Assembly (NCBI RefSeq): GCF_042663585.1
Contig: NZ_JBHTAN010000006.1
Location: 2,542,001 to 2,606,000, forward strand
Length of the DNA: 64,000 bases
Source: Natranaeroarchaeum sp042663585
Lineage (GTDB): Archaea; Halobacteriota; Halobacteria; Halobacteriales; Natronoarchaeaceae
Reading direction: 5' to 3'
Shown: positions 8,571 through 16,943 of the stretch, one piece after another
Layout of the letters: each line of letters starts with the position of its first letter
How positions within the stretch are numbered: position 1 is the stretch's first letter
Position numbers and translations under genes: made by a program
The notes under the pieces: generated by a model
Told to the model about the DNA's origin: nothing
Seen by the model: only the letters and a program-made list of their open reading frames with translations
Database searches by the model: none

Positions 8571-8574
8571 GCCC
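8477..8574 (+). promoter_or_regulatory. Structured leader RNA overlapping the Arg-codon ORF
   Basis: Several complementary segments lie within the leader ORF. GGAGACG (8477-8483) pairs perfectly with CGTCTCC (8524-8530), enclosing CGGGG (8491-8495) with CCCCG (8510-8514). A third stem, GGGCC (8558-8562) with GGCCC (8570-8574), straddles the stop codon just after the Arg codons. A ribosome pausing at those codons would block the third stem. No U-run follows it, so a classical terminator is not evident. Confidence 0.4.
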
Positions 8575-8681
8575 ACTACCACTTCCCCCACCGACTACAC
8601 GAACTACAACAAACAGTAGAGAACAGATTATAGCTCTTATAGACATCTCTGCGATTTTTATTCAGTAATAGAAAGAAAGGA

Positions 8682-8688
8682 TTTAATA
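8682..8688 (+). promoter_or_regulatory. TATA-box candidate for argG
   Basis: TTTAATA lies 28-34 bases before the argG ATG at 8716, consistent with a short-leader transcript starting near 8710. It implies argG can be transcribed separately from the leader ORF. Confidence 0.5.
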
Positions 8689-8715
8689 CCGTCCGAAGGC
8701 TGGCTTCGAGTACAA

Positions 8716-9921
8716 ATGGAACGTGTGGCCCTCGCATTTTCGGGCGGACTCGACACGACAGTCTGTGTCGGACTGCTCGAAGAGGAGTACGGATACGACG
8801 AAGTAATCGGCGTCACCGTCGACGTCGGACAGCCAGCCGAAGAGTTCGAAGAGGCCGAAGAGACCGCCGAGGCGCTCGGCGTCGAGACGTACGTCGTCGA
8901 CGCCCGAGAGGAGTTCGCCGAGCTCTGTCTGGACTCGCTGAAAGCGAACGCAACCTATCAGGGCTATCCGCTCGGGACCGCGCTGGCGCGACCCGTCATC
9001 GCGAACGCGATTCTCGACACTGCAATCGAACAGGACTGCGATGCCGTTGCACACGGCTGTACCGGAAAAGGGAACGATCAGCTACGGTTCGAGGCCGTCT
9101 GGCGCGACTCGGAACTGGACGTGATCGCCCCTGTCCGCGAACTCGAACTCACCCGCGAGTGGGAGATGCAGTACGCCGAAGACCACGACCTCCCCGTCCA
9201 GAGCGGTAACGACGGCGACTGGTCGATCGACACCAACCTCTGGAGTCGCTCGGTCGAGGGCGCGAACCTGGAGAAACCGAACTACGTCCCGCCGGAGGAC
9301 ATCTACGACTGGACCGATGCGCCGGGCACCGCCGGCGACGCCGACATCGTCGAGATCGAGTTCGAGGACGGCGAACCGGTCGCCGTCGACGGCGAGGAGT
9401 ACGGCCCCGTCGAACTGATCGAGCACCTCAACGAGCGTGCGGGCGCGTACGGTATCGGCCGCACGGACATGATGGAAGACCGCATGCTCGGTCTCAAAGT
9501 CCGCGAAAACTACGAGCATCCCGCCGCGACAGTGCTGCTCAACGCCCACGAGGCACTGGAGGGACTCGTCCTGACCCAGGAAGAACGCGAAGCCAAGCAG
9601 GGCATCGACCAGCAGTGGTCGAAAAAGGCCTACCAGGGCCTGATCGACGCCCCGCTCGTCGACGCGCTCGAAGGGTTCATCGAGAAGACCCAGTCCCGCG
9701 TCACCGGCACGGCAACGATCAAACTCGAAGGTGGGAGCGCCCGCCCGGTCGGCCGCGAGAGCGAGTATGCCGCCTACTCCGAGGAGGCCGCCTCGTTCAA
9801 CACCGAGACGATTCAGGGCCAGGGGATCACCCAGAAGGACGCCACCGGCGTCGCCAAGTACCACGGCTACCAGGGCCGCCTGGCAAACGCCGTCACCGAG
9901 CAGGTCGACGGGGACGAGTGA
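8716..9921 (+). CDS. argG: Argininosuccinate synthase
   Basis: The 401-residue enzyme joins citrulline and aspartate using ATP, the penultimate step of arginine synthesis. The N-terminus carries the N-type ATP pyrophosphatase loop 'LAFSGGLDTTVCVG'. Conserved stretches 'AHGCTGKGNDQLRFE' and 'YEHPAATVLLNAHEALEGL' are intact, and the length is normal for the family. argH starts one base after its stop, so both are surely co-transcribed. It heads the arginine block running to 17863; the Arg-codon leader ORF and its own TATA box lie upstream. Confidence 0.96.
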   Translation: MERVALAFSGGLDTTVCVGLLEEEYGYDEVIGVTVDVGQPAEEFEEAEETAEALGVETYVVDAREEFAELCLDSLKANATYQGYPLGTALARPVIANAILDTAIEQDCDAVAHGCTGKGNDQLRFEAVWRDSELDVIAPVRELELTREWEMQYAEDHDLPVQSGNDGDWSIDTNLWSRSVEGANLEKPNYVPPEDIYDWTDAPGTAGDADIVEIEFEDGEPVAVDGEEYGPVELIEHLNERAGAYGIGRTDMMEDRMLGLKVRENYEHPAATVLLNAHEALEGLVLTQEEREAKQGIDQQWSKKAYQGLIDAPLVDALEGFIEKTQSRVTGTATIKLEGGSARPVGRESEYAAYSEEAASFNTETIQGQGITQKDATGVAKYHGYQGRLANAVTEQVDGDE

Positions 9922-9922
9922 G

Positions 9923-11482
9923 ATGACCGAGGAGAGAGACCCCAGTTCCGATGTAGTCCGGCGCGACCGCTTCAGCGGCGGCCCCGCCCGGGAGTTCCTC
10001 TCCTCGATGGACGCGGACACGCGCATCTTCGCGGCCGATATCGCAGTCGACCGCGCACACGTCGTCATGCTGGCCGAGCAGGACGTCATCGAGGACGACA
10101 TCGCCGGCGAGATGCTCGCGGCGCTGGGCGATATCGAAGCCGCGGGCCACGACGCCCTGCCGGAGGGTGAGGACGTCCACGCCGCGATCGAGACCGCCGT
10201 GATCGAGCGCGTCGGGCGGGACGGCGGCAAAATGCACACCGCGCGCTCGCGCAACGACGAGGTGGCGACCTGTATCCGCTACCAGTTGCGCGAGGACCTG
10301 CTCGACGCCGTCGAGGCAACTGTCGCGCTGCGCGAGCAGTTACTGGAGACCGCAAGCCAGCATACGGAGACGATCATGCCCGGCTACACGCATCTCCAGC
10401 CTGCACAGCCGACGACCGTCGCCCACTGGCTCTGTTCGTACGAGCAAGCGATCGCACGTGATACCGAACGCCTGCTCGATGCCTACGAGCGCGTGAACCG
10501 TTCGCCCCTGGGCGCGGCGGCCTTCGCCGGGACGACGTTCGACATCGACCGCGAGCGCACTGCAGCGCTTCTCGGCTTCGGGGGCGTCCCAGCGAGCGGA
10601 GCGAGTGAGGGCCCGGTAGCGCATCGCTCGACCGGTGTCGTCGAGAACTCGATGGACGCCTCCTCGGCGCGTGATTTCCTGCTCGAAAGCGTGACCGCGC
10701 TGGCCACCCACACCACCACCCTTTCGGGACTCGCCGAGGACGTCATCGTCTTCGCCAATCGCGGCTTCGTCGAGCTATCGGACGATTACGCTTCGACGTC
10801 TTCGATCATGCCCCAGAAGAAGAACCCGGACACGCTCGAACTCGTTCGCGCGACTGCGGGCGAGGCGGCGGCCGGAGTCAACGGCCTGTTGACGACGCTC
10901 AAAGGGCTACCACGCGCATACAACCGCGATCTGCAGTCCGCGACGCCCTATGCATGGGAGACCGTCGACGCCGTGCTCGACGCGACCGACGTGGTCGGCG
11001 GGGCCGTCGCCACGGCCGAGTGGCCCGAAGACGTGCTCGCCGACGCCGCTGGCGAGGGCTTCTCGACGGCGACCGGCGTTGCCGACCTGCTGGCCGCCCA
11101 CGGGCTTCCGTTTCGAACGGCCCACGAGGTCGTCGCGGTCGCCGCGGAGGAGATCGAAACACGAGACACCGACCAGTCGGACGAAGACGGCCGGCAAGAG
11201 GGTAAAACCGATCTCGACGCCGTCGACGCCGCGGCACGCGAGGTGCTCGACGACCCCGTTTCAGAGTACGTCGACCCCGAAGCGGTCGAGGCCGCGCTCG
11301 ATCCGGTCGAAAGCGTTGCCTCCCGTGATTCGATGGGGGGGCCGGCGGCCACAGCGGTCGCGGCCTACCTCGACGAGGCCGATGGACGGGTCGACGCCGA
11401 TCAGGAGACACTCGCCGACCGCAGAGAGAATCTCGAAACCGCACGCGACCAGCTCGATACCGCGGTGAGCGACTATGTGTGA
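9923..11482 (+). CDS. argH: Argininosuccinate lyase
   Basis: The 519-residue enzyme cleaves argininosuccinate to arginine and fumarate. The fumarase/aspartase superfamily signature 'SSIMPQKKNPD' is at residues 293-303; 'TARSRNDEVAT' and 'GYTHLQPAQPTT' are also present. It is longer than typical bacterial ArgH (~460) because of an acidic insertion near residues 410-430 ('ETRDTDQSDEDGRQEGKTDL') in the C-terminal domain, probably a surface loop of halophilic character. The ATG at 9923 overlaps the argG stop region; the in-frame extension into argG is a shadow. Confidence 0.95.
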   Translation: MTEERDPSSDVVRRDRFSGGPAREFLSSMDADTRIFAADIAVDRAHVVMLAEQDVIEDDIAGEMLAALGDIEAAGHDALPEGEDVHAAIETAVIERVGRDGGKMHTARSRNDEVATCIRYQLREDLLDAVEATVALREQLLETASQHTETIMPGYTHLQPAQPTTVAHWLCSYEQAIARDTERLLDAYERVNRSPLGAAAFAGTTFDIDRERTAALLGFGGVPASGASEGPVAHRSTGVVENSMDASSARDFLLESVTALATHTTTLSGLAEDVIVFANRGFVELSDDYASTSSIMPQKKNPDTLELVRATAGEAAAGVNGLLTTLKGLPRAYNRDLQSATPYAWETVDAVLDATDVVGGAVATAEWPEDVLADAAGEGFSTATGVADLLAAHGLPFRTAHEVVAVAAEEIETRDTDQSDEDGRQEGKTDLDAVDAAAREVLDDPVSEYVDPEAVEAALDPVESVASRDSMGGPAATAVAAYLDEADGRVDADQETLADRRENLETARDQLDTAVSDYV

Positions 11483-11617
11483 GCCACCCGAGAGACGGCG
11501 ATCCCCGCCCGGGGAAACATATATAATTTGATACTGGATCAGCAAAAACTCTGCAAACTCTGTTTTTGGACCGTTAGCTTGCAGTGTGCGTATTTCTTTT
11601 CTCTGATAAGTTCGCAG

Positions 11618-11627
11618 GATTTAAGTA
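11618..11627 (+). promoter_or_regulatory. TATA-box candidate for the argW operon
   Basis: GATTTAAGTA lies about 26-35 bases before the argW ATG at 11653, in an AT-rich 170-base gap after argH. It would start a second arginine transcript covering argW to argF. Confidence 0.45.
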
Positions 11628-11652
11628 GGTATAGGAACGAGAGAGGAGTACA

Positions 11653-11817
11653 ATGGTAGAATGCGTCGAATGCGGGGCGGAGGTCTCCCTGCACGACAGC
11701 CTCGAAGTCGGAGAGATCATCGATTGTACCACCTGCGGCGCGGAACTGGAAGTGATCGACGTCGAACCACCCGAACTCGACAAGGCCCCAGAGCTCGAAG
11801 AGGACTGGGGCGAGTAA
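11653..11817 (+). CDS. argW: Amino-group carrier protein LysW/ArgW
   Basis: This 54-residue acidic protein protects the amino group of glutamate during ornithine synthesis, replacing N-acetylation. It has a zinc-ribbon pattern of two CxxC pairs ('CVECGAEV' and 'CTTCGAEL') and ends in the diagnostic 'EDWGE', whose terminal Glu forms the isopeptide-like link with the substrate. The next genes encode the ligase, kinase, reductase, aminotransferase and hydrolase that act on the carrier-bound intermediate. As haloarchaea generally make lysine by other routes, arginine synthesis is the likely role. Its TAA overlaps the ATG of a 14-codon minicistron leading to argX. Confidence 0.93.
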   Translation: MVECVECGAEVSLHDSLEVGEIIDCTTCGAELEVIDVEPPELDKAPELEEDWGE

Positions 11818-11861
11818 TGACGGCAGGAGCGGTGAGCACGCCCACGAGGATTCCTCTATGA
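11817..11861 (+). other. 14-codon minicistron bridging argW and argX
   Basis: An ATG at 11817 overlaps the argW stop (TAATG). The frame runs 14 codons ('MTAGAVSTPTRIPL') to a TGA that overlaps the argX start (ATGA, 11858-11861). It may carry ribosomes across the 40-base gap by termination-reinitiation, or may be a chance frame. Confidence 0.3.
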
Positions 11862-12742
11862 AAGTCGGATTACTCTACTCCCGGATCAGGAAAGACGAGA
11901 AACTGCTACTCGAAGAGCTACGCGACCGCGACCACGAGGTCGCAAAGATCGACGTGCGCAAACAACGCTTTTCGATCCGGGAGCCGCCGGAAGCGTTCGA
12001 GGGCGTCGACATCGTACTCGACCGCTGTCTGGCGACGAGCCGGAGTCGCTACGCCACGCAGTTCTGTGATGCGTACGACATCCCGGTCGTCAACAGCGCC
12101 GAGACCGCCGAGATCTGTGCCGACAAGGTGAAAAACAGCCTCGCGCTCGAACGGGCGGGGATCCCTACACCGAACACCGAGGTCGCGTTTACCAAGGAGT
12201 CGGCCATGGAGATCATCGAGTCCTTCGGCTACCCCTGCGTGATCAAGCCGGTTATCGGCTCGTGGGGACGCCTGATGGCCAAGATCGACTCCCGCAGCGC
12301 GGCCGAAGCCGTGCTCGAACACAAGGCGACGCTCGGCCACTACGAGCACAAGGTGTTCTACGTGCAGGAGTTCGTCGACAAGCCCGGCCGGGACATCCGC
12401 GTACTGGCTGTCGACGGTGAACCCGTCGGCGCGATGGTCCGCTCGTCGGAGCACTGGCTGACCAACGCCGCGAAGGGTGCCGAAACCGACGCCTTCGAGC
12501 TAGATGACGAGGCGCGAGCGCTCGTCAAAGAGGCCAGTGACGCCGTCGGCGGCGGCCTCCTCGGCGTCGACCTGATGGAGACGGGGGTGTCCCAGGACGA
12601 CGATGCACCCGAAGCGGGTGGCTACACCGTCCACGAGGTCAACCACACCGTCGAGTTCAAGGCACTGAACGACGCCACCGAGATCGACGTGACGGGCGAA
12701 GTCGTCGACTGGCTCGAATCGAAGGTCGAGGTGACTGCGTGA
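11858..12742 (+). CDS. argX: Glutamate-LysW ligase (ATP-grasp)
   Basis: The 294-residue ATP-grasp enzyme (RimK/LysX family) attaches the amino group of glutamate to the C-terminal Glu of the carrier protein. Visible are the pre-ATP-grasp N-terminus 'MKVGLLYSRIRKDEKLL', the ATP-grasp stretch 'YPCVIKPVIGSWGRLMAKI' and the metal-binding C-terminal 'HEVNHTVEFKALNDAT'. 'VNHTVEFK' near the end is typical of the LysX/ArgX branch. Choice between glutamate and 2-aminoadipate cannot be read safely from sequence alone; the arginine context favours glutamate. The stop overlaps argC (TGATG). Confidence 0.9.
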   Translation: MKVGLLYSRIRKDEKLLLEELRDRDHEVAKIDVRKQRFSIREPPEAFEGVDIVLDRCLATSRSRYATQFCDAYDIPVVNSAETAEICADKVKNSLALERAGIPTPNTEVAFTKESAMEIIESFGYPCVIKPVIGSWGRLMAKIDSRSAAEAVLEHKATLGHYEHKVFYVQEFVDKPGRDIRVLAVDGEPVGAMVRSSEHWLTNAAKGAETDAFELDDEARALVKEASDAVGGGLLGVDLMETGVSQDDDAPEAGGYTVHEVNHTVEFKALNDATEIDVTGEVVDWLESKVEVTA

Positions 12743-13788
12743 TGGCCGACCTGACCGCGGGCGTCGTCGGCGCGAGCGGCTTCACCGGCGGCGAACTGCT
12801 TCGCCTGCTGGCGAGCCATCCGAATTTCGACATCGCACAGGCGACAAGCCGGAGCTACGACGGCAAGTCCGTCGGCTCCGTGCATCCGAACCTCCGCGGG
12901 ACGCACCCGGAGCTGCGCTTTTCCGATCCCGAGGAGCTAGCGACCGTCGACGTGCTGTTCACGGCGACGCCCCACGGCGTCTCGATGGAGCAGATCGACC
13001 GGTTTCAGGACGCGGCCGACACCGTCGTCGACCTCTCGGCTGACTTCCGCCTGGATACCGAAGCGGCCTACGACGAATGGTACGACGGGCACTCCCGGCC
13101 GGAACTGCTCGAAGGATCGGTCTACGCGCTCCCGGAGATTACGCGCGATGAGCTACCGGGCGCTGATCTGATCGCCTCCGGCGGCTGTAACGCCACGGCG
13201 ACGATTCTGGGCCTGCATCCGCTGATCGAGGCGGGCGTCCTCGACGGCTCCGAACAGGTCGTCGTCGACGTGAAGGTCGGCTCCTCGGAAGGCGGTGCGG
13301 GCGGCGGCGACGCCTCCTCGCATCCCGAGCGCTCGGGCGTCGTCCGCCCGTACGCGCCGACCGGCCACCGCCACGAGGCCGAGATCGAGTCGTTCCTCGG
13401 ACTGGACGTCTCCTTTACCTGCCACGCGGTGGACATGGTACGCGGCGCGTCGGCAACTGCCCACGTCTTCCCGAACGGACCAGTCTCGAAAGGCGACCTC
13501 TGGAAGGCCTACCGCGGCGCGTACGAGGACGAACCGTTCATGCGCATGGCCGCGGGCGGGAGCGGCGTCTACCGGTATCCCGAACCGAAAGCCGTCGCCG
13601 GCACGAACTACGGCGAGGTCGGCTTCGAACTCGACCCCTCGAACGAGCGCATCGTCGTCTTCTCGGCTATCGACAACATGATGAAGGGTTCTGCCGGGCA
13701 GGCCGTCCACGCCACCAACGTCGCGCTGGGACTCGACGAAACGGCCGGACTGGAGTTCCAGGGGCTCCACCCCATTGGATCGCCGTAG
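12742..13788 (+). CDS. argC: N-acetyl-gamma-glutamyl-phosphate reductase type (LysW-bound substrate)
   Basis: The 348-residue NADPH-dependent reductase converts the carrier-bound glutamyl-5-phosphate to the semialdehyde. The Rossmann start is 'AGVVGASGFTGGELLRLL', and the catalytic Cys is residue 149 in 'ASGGCNATATILGL'. The C-terminal 'DNMMKGSAGQAVHATN' is characteristic of ArgC/LysY. The ATG at 12742, inside the argX stop, is taken as start; a GTG three bases earlier is equally in frame. A 61-base gap separates it from argB. Confidence 0.93.
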   Translation: MADLTAGVVGASGFTGGELLRLLASHPNFDIAQATSRSYDGKSVGSVHPNLRGTHPELRFSDPEELATVDVLFTATPHGVSMEQIDRFQDAADTVVDLSADFRLDTEAAYDEWYDGHSRPELLEGSVYALPEITRDELPGADLIASGGCNATATILGLHPLIEAGVLDGSEQVVVDVKVGSSEGGAGGGDASSHPERSGVVRPYAPTGHRHEAEIESFLGLDVSFTCHAVDMVRGASATAHVFPNGPVSKGDLWKAYRGAYEDEPFMRMAAGGSGVYRYPEPKAVAGTNYGEVGFELDPSNERIVVFSAIDNMMKGSAGQAVHATNVALGLDETAGLEFQGLHPIGSP

Positions 13789-13849
13789 CGGCCGTGAACC
13801 GTCAACTTTTGATACCGACACACACTGAATACATGCAACAGGGATTCTC

Positions 13850-14743
13850 ATGACAACTGTCGTCAAGATCGGTGGAGCGCGTGCCGTCGACCCGGCAGGT
13901 GCACTCGCCGACGTCGCGAAGCTGGTTGAACAGGATGAACAGGTAGTCGTCGTCCACGGTGGCTCGACCGCCGTCGACGACACGCTAGAGGAACTCGGCG
14001 AGGAGCCGACGTACGTCGAGACACCGGGCGGCGTCGTCGGGCGGTTTACCGACGAACGCACCATGGAAGTGTTCGAGATGGTGCTCCCCGGACGGCTCAA
14101 CACCGATCTGACCGCCGGCCTGCAGAACCAGGGCGTCGACGCAGTCGGCCTTTCGGGCGTCGACGGCGGACTCATCACGGGCCCCCGGAAGTCCGCGGTT
14201 CGAGTCGTCGAAGACGGCACGAAGAAAATCAAGCGCGGCGACCACTCCGGAAAGATCACCGACGTCAACGCCGGTCTGCTGGAGACACTACTTGGCGACG
14301 GCTACACACCCGTCGTGACGGTACCGATGCTCGGCGAAGAGAGCGTGGAACGCAGTTCCGCGGAGAGCGGCGATGAGCCGCGATCAAAGCGGTTCACGCC
14401 GGTCAATGCCGACGCGGACCGCGCCGCGGCCGCAGTGGCCGGCGCGCTCGACGCAACGCTGGTCGTCCTCACCGACGTCCCCGGCATTCTCGCCGACCCC
14501 GACGACGAGTCGACCCTGATCGAGCGGGCGACCGACCCGGCGGGACTCGAAGGCATCGAGGAGGCCGCAGAAGGGTTCATGACGAAGAAGGTCATGGCCG
14601 CGAAGGAAGCCCTTGCTGGCGGCGCACGCGAGGTCGTCGTCGCCGACGCCAACGTCGATGCGCCGATCAGCGACGCTATCGACGGCGGCGGGACACACAT
14701 CACGGCCGACGCACTGGCCGAGACCGCGGAGGGAGAGTCATGA
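13850..14743 (+). CDS. argB: Acetylglutamate/LysW-glutamate kinase
   Basis: The 297-residue amino-acid kinase phosphorylates the gamma-carboxyl of carrier-bound glutamate. Typical motifs are the N-terminal 'VVKIGGARAVDP', the substrate-binding 'VVVHGGSTAVDDTLEELG' and the nucleotide-binding 'LVVLTDVPGILADP'. Compared with bacterial ArgB it has an acidic insertion near residues 161-182 ('EESVERSSAESGDEPRSKRF'). The last four bases overlap argD (ATGA). Confidence 0.92.
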   Translation: MTTVVKIGGARAVDPAGALADVAKLVEQDEQVVVVHGGSTAVDDTLEELGEEPTYVETPGGVVGRFTDERTMEVFEMVLPGRLNTDLTAGLQNQGVDAVGLSGVDGGLITGPRKSAVRVVEDGTKKIKRGDHSGKITDVNAGLLETLLGDGYTPVVTVPMLGEESVERSSAESGDEPRSKRFTPVNADADRAAAAVAGALDATLVVLTDVPGILADPDDESTLIERATDPAGLEGIEEAAEGFMTKKVMAAKEALAGGAREVVVADANVDAPISDAIDGGGTHITADALAETAEGES

Positions 14744-15876
14744 GTGGCTTCGTCTTCAACGAGAAGCCGATCCAGATCGAGCGCGGCGAGGGCGCGTATC
14801 TCTACGACGACAGCGGGACCGAGTATCTCGATATGGGTGCCAGCTACGCCTGCGTCCCGCTCGGGCACAGCCACACGACCGTCGACGACGCCGTCCACGA
14901 GCAGGTCGACGATCTGACCTACGTGCAGGCGTCCTATCCGGTGCAGAGCCGGACCGATCTCTACGAGCTACTGGCCGAGACGGCACCGAAGACCGTCGAC
15001 AACGTGTGGCTCTGTAACTCCGGCACCGAGGCCAACGAGGCCGCGCTGAAGTTCGCCCGATCGGCGACGGGGAACTCGAAGATCGTGGCCACGATGCAGG
15101 GCTTTCACGGTCGGACGATGGGCGCGCTGGCGACGACCTGGAAGAACAAGTACAAGACGCCGTACGAGCCGTTGATCGGCGACGTGGAGTTCGTCCCGTA
15201 CAACGACGGCGATGCGATGGCCGAGGCGGTCGACGAGGACACTGCCGCCGTGATCGCCGAGCCGATTCAGGGCGAGGGCGGCATCAACCCGGCCACGAAG
15301 GAGTTCCTCCAGACCACCCGCGTCGAGACGGCGACGAACGGCGCGGCCCTGATCTTCGACGAGGTACAGACCGGGATGGGACGGACCGGATCGCTGTGGG
15401 CCGCGAACGGGAGCGACGTCGTCCCCGACATGATCACCAGCGCGAAGGGGTTGGGCAACGGGCTTCCCATCGGCGCAACGCTGTGTCGCGACTGGATCGC
15501 CGAGGACTACGGCTCGCACGCCTCGACGTTCAGCGGCGGTCCCGTCATCAGCGCCGCCGCCGAAGCGACGGTCTCGACCATCGTCGACGAGGAGATACCG
15601 GCCCACGCCCACGAAATCGGGCGCTATCTCCGCGAAGAGATCGAGGCCGAACTCGGCGACGTCGTCCGCGACGTCCGCGGCGAGGGACTGATGATCGGCA
15701 TCGAAGTCAAGCGCGGATCGAACCGGCTACTGAAGCAACTCGCGCTGAACCACGGGATCCTCGCGCTACCCGCCGGGCGGTCGGTCCTGCGGCTACTCCC
15801 GCCGCTGACGATCGACCGCGAGCACGCGGATCAGGTCGTGGATGCGCTGGTCGACATACTGGGTGAGAACGAATGA
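14740..15876 (+). CDS. argD: Ornithine/LysW-linked aminotransferase
   Basis: The 378-residue class III PLP aminotransferase converts the carrier-bound semialdehyde to carrier-bound ornithine using glutamate. The PLP lysine is Lys236 in 'ITSAKGLGNGLPIGA'; 'NSGTEANEAALKFAR' and 'LIFDEVQTGMGRTG' are the other fold-type I hallmarks. It is slightly shorter than acetylornithine aminotransferases (~400), as is usual for the LysJ/ArgD archaeal group. It overlaps both argB and argE by four bases. Confidence 0.94.
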   Translation: MSGFVFNEKPIQIERGEGAYLYDDSGTEYLDMGASYACVPLGHSHTTVDDAVHEQVDDLTYVQASYPVQSRTDLYELLAETAPKTVDNVWLCNSGTEANEAALKFARSATGNSKIVATMQGFHGRTMGALATTWKNKYKTPYEPLIGDVEFVPYNDGDAMAEAVDEDTAAVIAEPIQGEGGINPATKEFLQTTRVETATNGAALIFDEVQTGMGRTGSLWAANGSDVVPDMITSAKGLGNGLPIGATLCRDWIAEDYGSHASTFSGGPVISAAAEATVSTIVDEEIPAHAHEIGRYLREEIEAELGDVVRDVRGEGLMIGIEVKRGSNRLLKQLALNHGILALPAGRSVLRLLPPLTIDREHADQVVDALVDILGENE

Positions 15877-16943
15877 CGGCGACAGTCGAGACCAGCGCGG
15901 ACAGCGAGGCCCGCGACCTGCTCGTCGATCTGGTGAGCATCCCCTCGCCGACCGACGAGGAGCGCGAGGCCGCCGAGCGACTGGCGACGTTCTTCGAGGC
16001 GCACGACCGCGAAGTCTGGATTGACGAGATCGGAAACGTGCGCGCGCCGGCCAACGACTCGGTGTTACTCACGTCACACATCGACACCGTCCCGGGCGAC
16101 ATCCCGGTACGGATCGAAGAGGGCGACGACGGCAAGATGCTGTGGGGGCGCGGCAGCGTCGACGCGACCGGCCCGCTCGCCGCAATGGCGGTCGCGGCCG
16201 TCGAGACCGGCGTCAGTTTCGTCGGCGTCGTCGGCGAGGAGGTCGACTCCCGCGGCTCTCGGTTCGTGATCGACGACCGCGATCGCGTGCCGGACGTTGT
16301 CATCAACGGTGAGCCCAGCGGCTGGGACGGTATCACGCTCGGTTACCGCGGACTGCTCGCCGGCACCTACGTCGCGACGAGCGAGTCCGGACACACTTCC
16401 CGCCCGGAGAACAACGCCGTCCAGGACGCTATCGCCTGGTGGTCGAACGTCGAGAGCGAGTTCGAGGCCGACGACTGGGAGCCCGTCTTCGAGCGAGTCA
16501 CGCCGAAACCGACGAGTATGAACGGCGGTCTCACCGACGACGGCCTGTCCGTCGAGGCGACGATGGATGTCCAGCTCCGGATCCCGCCGGACCTGACAGT
16601 CGAGGAGGTCCGCGAGATCGCGGACGGCTACCTCGACGGGATGGGCTCGGTCCACTGGAAGGACAAGGTCGAACCGGTGATGGAGAGCTCGCGGACCGAG
16701 GTGGCTCGCGCGTTCCGCGTCGCCATCCGGGAGAGCGGCGGCGATCCGCGCCTGCTCAGAAAGACCGGGACGAGCGACATGAACGTCTTCGCTGACCACT
16801 GGGACAGTCCGATCGTCACCTACGGGCCCGGTGACTCGGATCTCGACCACGCGCCGAACGAGCACCTGTCGCTGGCGGAGTACGACCGCTCGATCGAGGT
16901 GCTCGAATCGGTTACGGAACGACTCATAGGTGAACACGAATGA
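15873..16943 (+). CDS. argE: LysW-ornithine hydrolase (M20 family)
   Basis: The 356-residue M20-type zinc amidohydrolase (LysK/ArgE) releases ornithine from the carrier. Metal-ligand motifs are 'LLTSHIDTVPG' (His, Asp), 'GRGSVDATGPLAAM' and 'VVGEEVDSRGSRF' (catalytic Glu pair); 'SGHTSRPENNAVQDAI' lies in the dimerisation domain and 'GTSDMNVF' near the end. The four-base overlaps with argD and argF mark a tightly coupled operon. Confidence 0.92.
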   Translation: MTATVETSADSEARDLLVDLVSIPSPTDEEREAAERLATFFEAHDREVWIDEIGNVRAPANDSVLLTSHIDTVPGDIPVRIEEGDDGKMLWGRGSVDATGPLAAMAVAAVETGVSFVGVVGEEVDSRGSRFVIDDRDRVPDVVINGEPSGWDGITLGYRGLLAGTYVATSESGHTSRPENNAVQDAIAWWSNVESEFEADDWEPVFERVTPKPTSMNGGLTDDGLSVEATMDVQLRIPPDLTVEEVREIADGYLDGMGSVHWKDKVEPVMESSRTEVARAFRVAIRESGGDPRLLRKTGTSDMNVFADHWDSPIVTYGPGDSDLDHAPNEHLSLAEYDRSIEVLESVTERLIGEHE

